NCBI GenBank assembly: GCA_902489335.1
Contig: CABTZO010000035.1
Location: forward strand, 1 to 10,503
Direction of reading: 5' to 3'
DNA: 10,503 nt
Source of the DNA: an uncultured Oscillospiraceae bacterium
GTDB taxonomy: Bacteria > Bacillota > Clostridia > Oscillospirales > Acutalibacteraceae
Shown: piece by piece, positions 5,829 to 10,503 of the stretch
How positions within the stretch are numbered: the first letter of the stretch is position 1
Layout: each line of letters starts with the position of its first letter
Notes under the pieces: model-generated
Told to the model about the DNA's origin: nothing
The model's input: the letters and a program-made list of their open reading frames with translations, nothing else
Database searches by the model: none
Translations under genes and position numbers: made by a program

Positions 5829-8800
5829 CTTGAAGAATTTTTTGATACCTCCGGTTTTTTGGGAATCATTATTTCCGGCAGGCTTTTTATTGTCTATGAC
5901 AGTTACGATTACGGTCTTTTTGGTTGTTGCACCTAATTTATCCGTTACCGAAAATTCTATTGTGTATTTGCCGGGTTTATCCTTATTAAACCCTCCGTCA
6001 GACAAAATTACAACTACATCTGTCAAATCTCCGTCTTCTTCGTCATATGCTTTTTTAACAAGAGTTTTAAGATCAAGATCTTCTCCCTTTTTAATCTGCA
6101 TACCTTCGGCTTGAAGTTCCGGAACTCTGTTCCAAAGACCGTAAATGGTTGTATCATTTTTAATATTTTGATTAAAATCAAATTTTTCTGTGAAATCTTC
6201 GTCTTTAAACCAACCGCAGAAAATTAAATTATCCTCTTTATATCCGTCTTTCAAACCGTTCGGGTTTTGAATTTTTGAATTATACTCTATTTTTTTGCTT
6301 TCTTCCGGAACTTTCTCGCTTCCGTCTGAAAATAGTTGTTTTACAGTAAGAGTTGGTTTAGGCATATATCTTGCAGTAATGACAGTTTCCGTTTCAAATT
6401 GATGAACGGCAGTCATATCAAAGTTCTGAAGATTTACTCCTTCTTCGCCTGTAGTCCATTCGGTAAATGAAAAACCATCAATAGGATTTGGCGTTTTGGC
6501 GGGGATAAGAACTTTTTTGTTCGGGTTTACCCAATATTCCTTTCGGACTTTTTCTCCGTCTTCAAGTTTCGCTTTATCGGTATAATCCACAATAACTTTA
6601 ACGTAATTTTCAGGAATATCGTCTTTTCCGTTTGGAACTATAACATCTTCCGTGACAACAAGTTTTACGGGAATTTCACACTCTTCTCCTCCCGGATATC
6701 TGACTTTTATTATTAGATCGTGTCCTCCGACAACGTTAGTATCCGGAGGCGTGATAAATTCAAATTCTGTGTCTTTGGGAAGATTGTCCTTGTTTGTGGG
6801 ATCATCTTTATCATAAATATTCGTTACATAATCTTTGGGGGTTATGTTGTCTCCTTTTGGAATAACTATTTTTTCAATAGTCTTAACAGGAGGTAACATA
6901 GGAAGCATATCAGCATAATAATTGGCTTTAATAAGTGTGTTGTTTTCAAAAACCCCTGAAATTTTGTCGTTGTATTTTGTTCCGTTGGGAACAACTTGCC
7001 AGAAATCAAACTTCCAAGTAAATTTTCTCACATAATCAGTTTTTCCGATTGGTTTGTTTACGGGCAAATCAACATTTACATACGGATTTATTTTGAAATG
7101 ACGTCTATTCTCTCCCGTATATTGATTTCCTTCAATAGAGTCATCGGCTTTATCTGTTGTATCGACATAAACATCTATGAAATATTCGGGGAATTTTTCT
7201 TTTCCTGTGATAATTTCAATAGAATCTTTTATGGTCTTAAATTTTGCAGTAAAAGTGTAATCTTTATCTATTAAAATATTGTCGCCTAAAAGTTCACTGT
7301 CAGCCCATTCTAAGAACTTATGATTGAAATCCGGTGTAATAACAGGATTAGAATCACCTATAACTTCACCTTGTTCTTTCGGAACGGGGATCTTGCTGAA
7401 TTCAAGTCCGTCAATAACGTCATAGTATATCTCTTTTATAGGTTTTCCATTTTCATCTTTGCCAAATGAACCTCCTCTGTCTGCGACAAATTTGACTCTG
7501 TGATAACCGTTTGGAGTTTCAGATGAAGGAGTCTTTCTCTTAATGATTCGAACATCACGATAATAAAAATTAATTTCATCGGACTTTAAACCGTTTATTC
7601 CGATTAGTTCTCCTTTTTCATCCAAGTCGAAAAACAATTGTATCTGCGGAGTTCCGACAAGCATAAATCCCGGAATTCTTCTATAATTTTTGGAATCGTA
7701 GTCTTTATTTTCATTTTCAATATTTTCTGTCGGCAAAATCTTTTGTGTCTTCAGATCTGCTGAAGGAGTTCCGATATTTTGAAATTTCGAAGAATCTTTT
7801 TCAGGAGTACTAAAATAATTTATTTTATAATGTCTTTTTTTGAATGAACGATAATAAAAATGAAAATAGTTGCGTGCATCAGGATTATCAACCATGGTTC
7901 CGTTTTTCTCTATTTGCAACGGTTCAACTCTTAAAGATTGGAAATACGTGTTTTCTCTTCCTGTTTGATCTTTGTAATCTTTGTAATCGGAATTCTTTTC
8001 TTCTAATTTTTTGTATTCGGCTTCGGGTATCAAAATTCTGTCTCTTCCCTGATAAATCGCAGAAGCGTTGGCATATGATCCAACCCTGACTTTTATCGGA
8101 GCAGGCTCAAATGTTTTAAGTTCATTGTAATCTGAGTCTAAGAAATGATGATAAACGTTTATGTCTATCAGATCATTTTTTACCCAAATAGCCCTTAGAG
8201 AAATATTACCGACAACTTCATTTCCAAAAGTATATAATTCCGGTACGCCGTACTTATCTCTATATGAAGTGTCTTCTGTATTATCTGCTTTATATCTTAC
8301 AACTTCCCAGCCTAAGAAATCATAACCATCTTTTTTCAACATAACAGAAGGCTGCTTTATCGTCATTCTGTGATTCAATGTGAAAACCTGAGTATCTCCT
8401 TCATTTGAATTTTTTTCAGGTTTTTTATAAGTTACATTTCCGTGTGACGTTTCAAAAGGTTCTCCGTCCTCTTTGGTTGCAAGATCCGAAGGATTGATAT
8501 CCCCCATTTCTCCGCCATTTGGATCAAACTTGATTTTCCACTTATAATCAGGTTCTCCCCACTTTGCATAAAGTATCCTGTCATAGTTTGGCATTTTGGC
8601 GTCAATTTCGTCGAGTTTAGCCTTAAGGTTGTTTATTTCCGTTTTAATTGCAGCCTTTTTTTCTTTATCTTTAGAATTCTTTGCAAGTTCGTCGTATTTT
8701 TCGTCAATCTGAATTTCCAGTTTTTCAGCTTGATCAATACTGTCTTTTATAAGTTGTTTGCCTTCGGGATCAAGAGCCCAACCTTTGAATTCATAGTATG

Positions 8801-10503
8801 TAGGAAGATTTCCGGGCCTGTCAGCTTCCGTCAGCTTATATTCTTCGTCAAGGTTTAATTTTCTGAGAGGAATATCATAGTATACATCGTTTACAGTCGC
8901 AGATTTTCCGCTTGCTAATTTTTTATCCAAAAAATATGAGTTTTCATTTACATTTGAAGAATCCGTATCAAGAAACAAATTATATTTCTCACGTTCATAA
9001 GTAAATGCAAAACGATATCTGGGAATGTCTTTAAAAGGAACTTCGTTAATTCCCTTCTCAGCTATAGGATCAAAGAACGACTTCTCGTTATTTTTTCTGT
9101 TTGCTTCAGATTTATCTAACTGCTTACCAAGCTCATCAAAAGAAAGCTTTGATAGGTCTTCCGTATAACCTATTTTCTGTTCAGGGCTCAGGTCTGCATC
9201 TTCAACAGGATTAATTGACTCATGTTTAGGTGTAAATCCTACAATACCCGGAGAAGGATAATAGTATGAAACAATTGTATCAATTTTTGTATATGACATA
9301 TCAGGATTATAATGGTATGCACCGTCAAAGCCTTCAAACAAATATTCCATATAATAGATAGCGAATTGATACTCTGCACTTTCACAAGGTCCAAGAGAAA
9401 TAGTTCTTTCAGGCAGCAATTCTCCCGTCGAAGTCGAGTGAGTTGCAGGCCTTACCCCTGGATCTAATTCAGTAAAATCTCTGTCTATAAAATCTTTTGA
9501 ACTCAGCCAGTATGGCGGAGTATCCAGATATAGACCTTGGTCGAGATTTTCATTATTTTCTGAATTTAACTGCCAGCCTATAAAACTTTGATTTGGTTCA
9601 AAGTCAATTCCACCTTCTTCTATAAGCCACATATCGTTAGGCCATTTTGTCATTCTCTCGCCAAACTTAGCAACAAAATTATATGGATTGTTTACTTCCT
9701 TGGTAGAATCATATTTTGTTCCGTCAGGAAGTACCATCTTTGCTTCTTTAGCGGGAAAACCCGCGTTAGGTTCATCTATACAGAATTTTTCAAACAACAT
9801 TGTATATCTCTGACGATTATAATAAATGTTATATGAAGTTGTACCGTCAGGCTTTACTTTTTTTGTTAACTTAAGATTTGTTCCGTCTTCCTGCTCAACA
9901 TTTTCTGTATTCTCTTCTAATATTTTGTCGTCATTTCGTACATAATACTTGCTAAGTTCTTTTTCTTTGCCGTCATCTGTCAGAAATTCTTCAATCTCAG
10001 GAAATTTAATTCCTGCCGGTTTCATTAAAGATAGATCCGGTCTTGTTCCCGTGTCCGCACCTTCAACAATCTTTGCACCGATATAATCATAACCTTCAGA
10101 ATCGGCTTTTTCTGTCCAGAACTGAATGACGTAGTTTGCCTTTGACGCACCTTCCCATACGGCTGTCAAAGTAACGTCCTTTGCAGGCATAGCTTCTTTG
10201 ATTCCGTTTGGAAAACTATTCATATTGAATACTGTATTTTTAGCTAATGTTTTGGTGTTTCCGTCTGCATCTTTATATTCAAGATCACAATTTGATTTCC
10301 AGCCTTTAAAAACACTGCCTCTTTTTGTCGGGTTTTCATTCAAATTTGGTATTGTTTGACCGTAATAAAGCGTTTGTGCAGGAACATCTGTGCCACCATC
10401 AGAATCATATTTTAGAGTATACGGTCTTCTGTTATATCTGTATTCAACAACAAAATTATTAACATCATCCGGTACACGAACATCTATTTGTGATTGTTCC
10501 GGA
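5718..10503 (-). CDS. LPxTG-anchored modular surface protein, N-terminus outside the window
   Basis: Predicted sortase substrate displayed on the cell wall, probably an adhesin or binding protein; no ligand can be named. At least 1594 residues are present, numbered here from the first whole codon at 10502. The frame is open to the edge, so the signal peptide is not visible; the TTG at 10343 is an internal Leu codon. Modules in order: an InlB-type B-repeat (28-117); a divergent strand module with YVIQFWTE (about 124-233); further repeat-like segments with FxGW; a coiled-coil insert (581-637) inside one repeat; another B-repeat (653-774); two MucBP/SHIRT-like segments of uncertain family (778-886, 891-985); a B-repeat (1000-1088); a TDKA module (1103-1194); a Rib/YPDG-like module with VRYPGGEE (1205-1284); a second TDKA module (1294-1379); a B-repeat (1382-1457); and a DUF5011/Ig-like domain with DEEDGDLT and PGKYTIEFSVTD (1460-1537). 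The anchor is LPKTG (1559-1563), a hydrophobic span (1567-1586) and an RKRKNK tail. Confidence 0.93.
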   Translation of the reverse strand, partial: PEQSQIDVRVPDDVNNFVVEYRYNRRPYTLKYDSDGGTDVPAQTLYYGQTIPNLNENPTKRGSVFKGWKSNCDLEYKDADGNTKTLAKNTVFNMNSFPNGIKEAMPAKDVTLTAVWEGASKANYVIQFWTEKADSEGYDYIGAKIVEGADTGTRPDLSLMKPAGIKFPEIEEFLTDDGKEKELSKYYVRNDDKILEENTENVEQEDGTNLKLTKKVKPDGTTSYNIYYNRQRYTMLFEKFCIDEPNAGFPAKEAKMVLPDGTKYDSTKEVNNPYNFVAKFGERMTKWPNDMWLIEEGGIDFEPNQSFIGWQLNSENNENLDQGLYLDTPPYWLSSKDFIDRDFTELDPGVRPATHSTSTGELLPERTISLGPCESAEYQFAIYYMEYLFEGFDGAYHYNPDMSYTKIDTIVSYYYPSPGIVGFTPKHESINPVEDADLSPEQKIGYTEDLSKLSFDELGKQLDKSEANRKNNEKSFFDPIAEKGINEVPFKDIPRYRFAFTYEREKYNLFLDTDSSNVNENSYFLDKKLASGKSATVNDVYYDIPLRKLNLDEEYKLTEADRPGNLPTYYEFKGWALDPEGKQLIKDSIDQAEKLEIQIDEKYDELAKNSKDKEKKAAIKTEINNLKAKLDEIDAKMPNYDRILYAKWGEPDYKWKIKFDPNGGEMGDINPSDLATKEDGEPFETSHGNVTYKKPEKNSNEGDTQVFTLNHRMTIKQPSVMLKKDGYDFLGWEVVRYKADNTEDTSYRDKYGVPELYTFGNEVVGNISLRAIWVKNDLIDINVYHHFLDSDYNELKTFEPAPIKVRVGSYANASAIYQGRDRILIPEAEYKKLEEKNSDYKDYKDQTGRENTYFQSLRVEPLQIEKNGTMVDNPDARNYFHFYYRSFKKRHYKINYFSTPEKDSSKFQNIGTPSADLKTQKILPTENIENENKDYDSKNYRRIPGFMLVGTPQIQLFFDLDEKGELIGINGLKSDEINFYYRDVRIIKRKTPSSETPNGYHRVKFVADRGGSFGKDENGKPIKEIYYDVIDGLEFSKIPVPKEQGEVIGDSNPVITPDFNHKFLEWADSELLGDNILIDKDYTFTAKFKTIKDSIEIITGKEKFPEYFIDVYVDTTDKADDSIEGNQYTGENRRHFKINPYVNVDLPVNKPIGKTDYVRKFTWKFDFWQVVPNGTKYNDKISGVFENNTLIKANYYADMLPMLPPVKTIEKIVIPKGDNITPKDYVTNIYDKDDPTNKDNLPKDTEFEFITPPDTNVVGGHDLIIKVRYPGGEECEIPVKLVVTEDVIVPNGKDDIPENYVKVIVDYTDKAKLEDGEKVRKEYWVNPNKKVLIPAKTPNPIDGFSFTEWTTGEEGVNLQNFDMTAVHQFETETVITARYMPKPTLTVKQLFSDGSEKVPEESKKIEYNSKIQNPNGLKDGYKEDNLIFCGWFKDEDFTEKFDFNQNIKNDTTIYGLWNRVPELQAEGMQIKKGEDLDLKTLVKKAYDEEDGDLTDVVVILSDGGFNKDKPGKYTIEFSVTDKLGATTKKTVIVTVIDNKKPAGNNDSQKTGGIKKFFKLPKTGLDNHLFIYVIIAFISSAFLIIALSDRKRKNK
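6132..6359 (-). repeat. Last InlB-type B-repeat of the surface protein
   Basis: The module starts LTVKQLFSDGSEKVP, has the FCGWFKDEDF turn and closes with NDTTIYGLWN. It precedes the wall-proximal Ig-like domain. Confidence 0.7.
6366..7196 (-). repeat. Two TDKA modules flanking a Rib/YPDG-like module in the surface protein
   Basis: The first module (7196-6921) starts FPEYFIDVYVDTTDKA and the second (6623-6366) starts IPENYVKVIVDYTDKA. Each continues with an 'INP' or 'VNP' strand, a proline-rich turn, an aromatic-W motif (FDFW, FTEW) and a closing ANYY or ARYM strand. Between them (6890-6651) a Rib-like module carries ITPKDYV, DKDDPTNKDNLP and VRYPGGEE. The similarity is visible by eye at protein level. 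Confidence 0.65.
8592..8762 (-). other. Coiled-coil hairpin inserted in a B-repeat of the surface protein
   Basis: Residues 581-637 of the partial protein are Lys/Glu-rich and helical in character. They split a B-repeat between its GWALDPEG turn and its closing MPNYDRILYAKW strand. Hydrophobic heptad positions run I-I-A-E-I-Y-L in the first arm and I-I-L-L-I in the second. A break at NSKDK separates the two arms, suggesting an antiparallel two-helix hairpin. Confidence 0.6.
10152..10421 (-). repeat. InlB-type B-repeat (Listeria-Bacteroides repeat), first visible copy
   Basis: Protein repeat module: it begins YTLKYDSDGGTDVP, continues with YYGQTIPNL and the FKGW turn, and closes with MPAKDVTLTAVWE. 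This is a near-textbook member of the family. It shows that the reading frame upstream of the TTG at 10343 is coding, so the gene extends to the window edge. Confidence 0.85.

Noticed and set aside
5830..9836. Plus-strand open frames opposite the surface-protein gene
   Set aside because: All are short, lie antisense to clear protein domains, and show unusual Phe/Ile/Cys-rich composition.
10341..10343. TTG as the start codon of the surface protein
   Set aside because: The same frame is open to the window edge and encodes the first half of a clear B-repeat, so this TTG is an internal Leu codon.
1..10503. CRISPR array, toxin-antitoxin, restriction or phage defence genes
   Set aside because: No direct-repeat array with spacers and no matching protein motifs were seen. 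The HD-domain protein resembles housekeeping dNTPase-like enzymes, and nothing nearby suggests a defence island.

Overview
The window is AT-rich (roughly one third G+C) DNA with Gram-positive-type Shine-Dalgarno sites, a sortase-anchored wall protein and dense gene packing. The wall protein combines InlB-type B-repeats, a Rib/YPDG-like module and 'PE-Y-x-x-V-x-VD-x-TDKA' modules. That mix is typical of anaerobic Firmicutes, especially Gram-positive anaerobic cocci such as the Peptoniphilus/Anaerococcus/Finegoldia group. The taxonomic call is inference from protein style; no rRNA marker gene is present.

Layout. (1) Positions 1-65 hold a GC-rich hairpin of unknown role. (2) A three-gene minus-strand cluster is read from 3353 down to 66: a DUF2254 membrane protein, an AlkD-like DNA alkylation repair protein and an HD-domain dNTP triphosphohydrolase-like protein, with gaps of about 20-25 bp. 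(3) The 96-bp intergenic stretch 3354-3449 appears to hold two divergent sigma-A-type promoters whose -35 hexamers overlap on opposite strands, next to a perfect 14-bp palindrome. The rightward promoter places its predicted transcription start on the A of the aroF ATG, suggesting a leaderless mRNA. (4) A three-gene plus-strand cluster runs from 3450 to 5642: a minimal DAHP synthase, an overlapping stand-alone AroQ chorismate mutase and a family I.5/I.6-type lipase without a visible signal peptide. (5) A bidirectional terminator hairpin lies at 5661-5693. (6) From 5718 to the right edge a single minus-strand gene encodes at least 1594 residues of an LPxTG (LPKTG) surface protein. Its N-terminus lies beyond the window.

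How the genes fit together. aroF and the chorismate mutase catalyse the first shikimate-pathway step and the branch step to prephenate. In Bacillus these are fused in one polypeptide; here they are two genes with overlapping ends. The lipase shares the transcript but has no obvious link to aromatic biosynthesis. The minus-strand cluster pairs DNA repair with nucleotide-pool housekeeping behind a membrane protein of unknown function. The surface protein is a separate unit, probably an adhesin-like wall protein.

No CRISPR array, tRNA, rRNA, complete mobile element or defence system was seen. The most notable signals are the compact divergent promoter with predicted leaderless aroF, the signal-less lipase, and a coiled-coil hairpin inserted in a beta-repeat of the surface protein.
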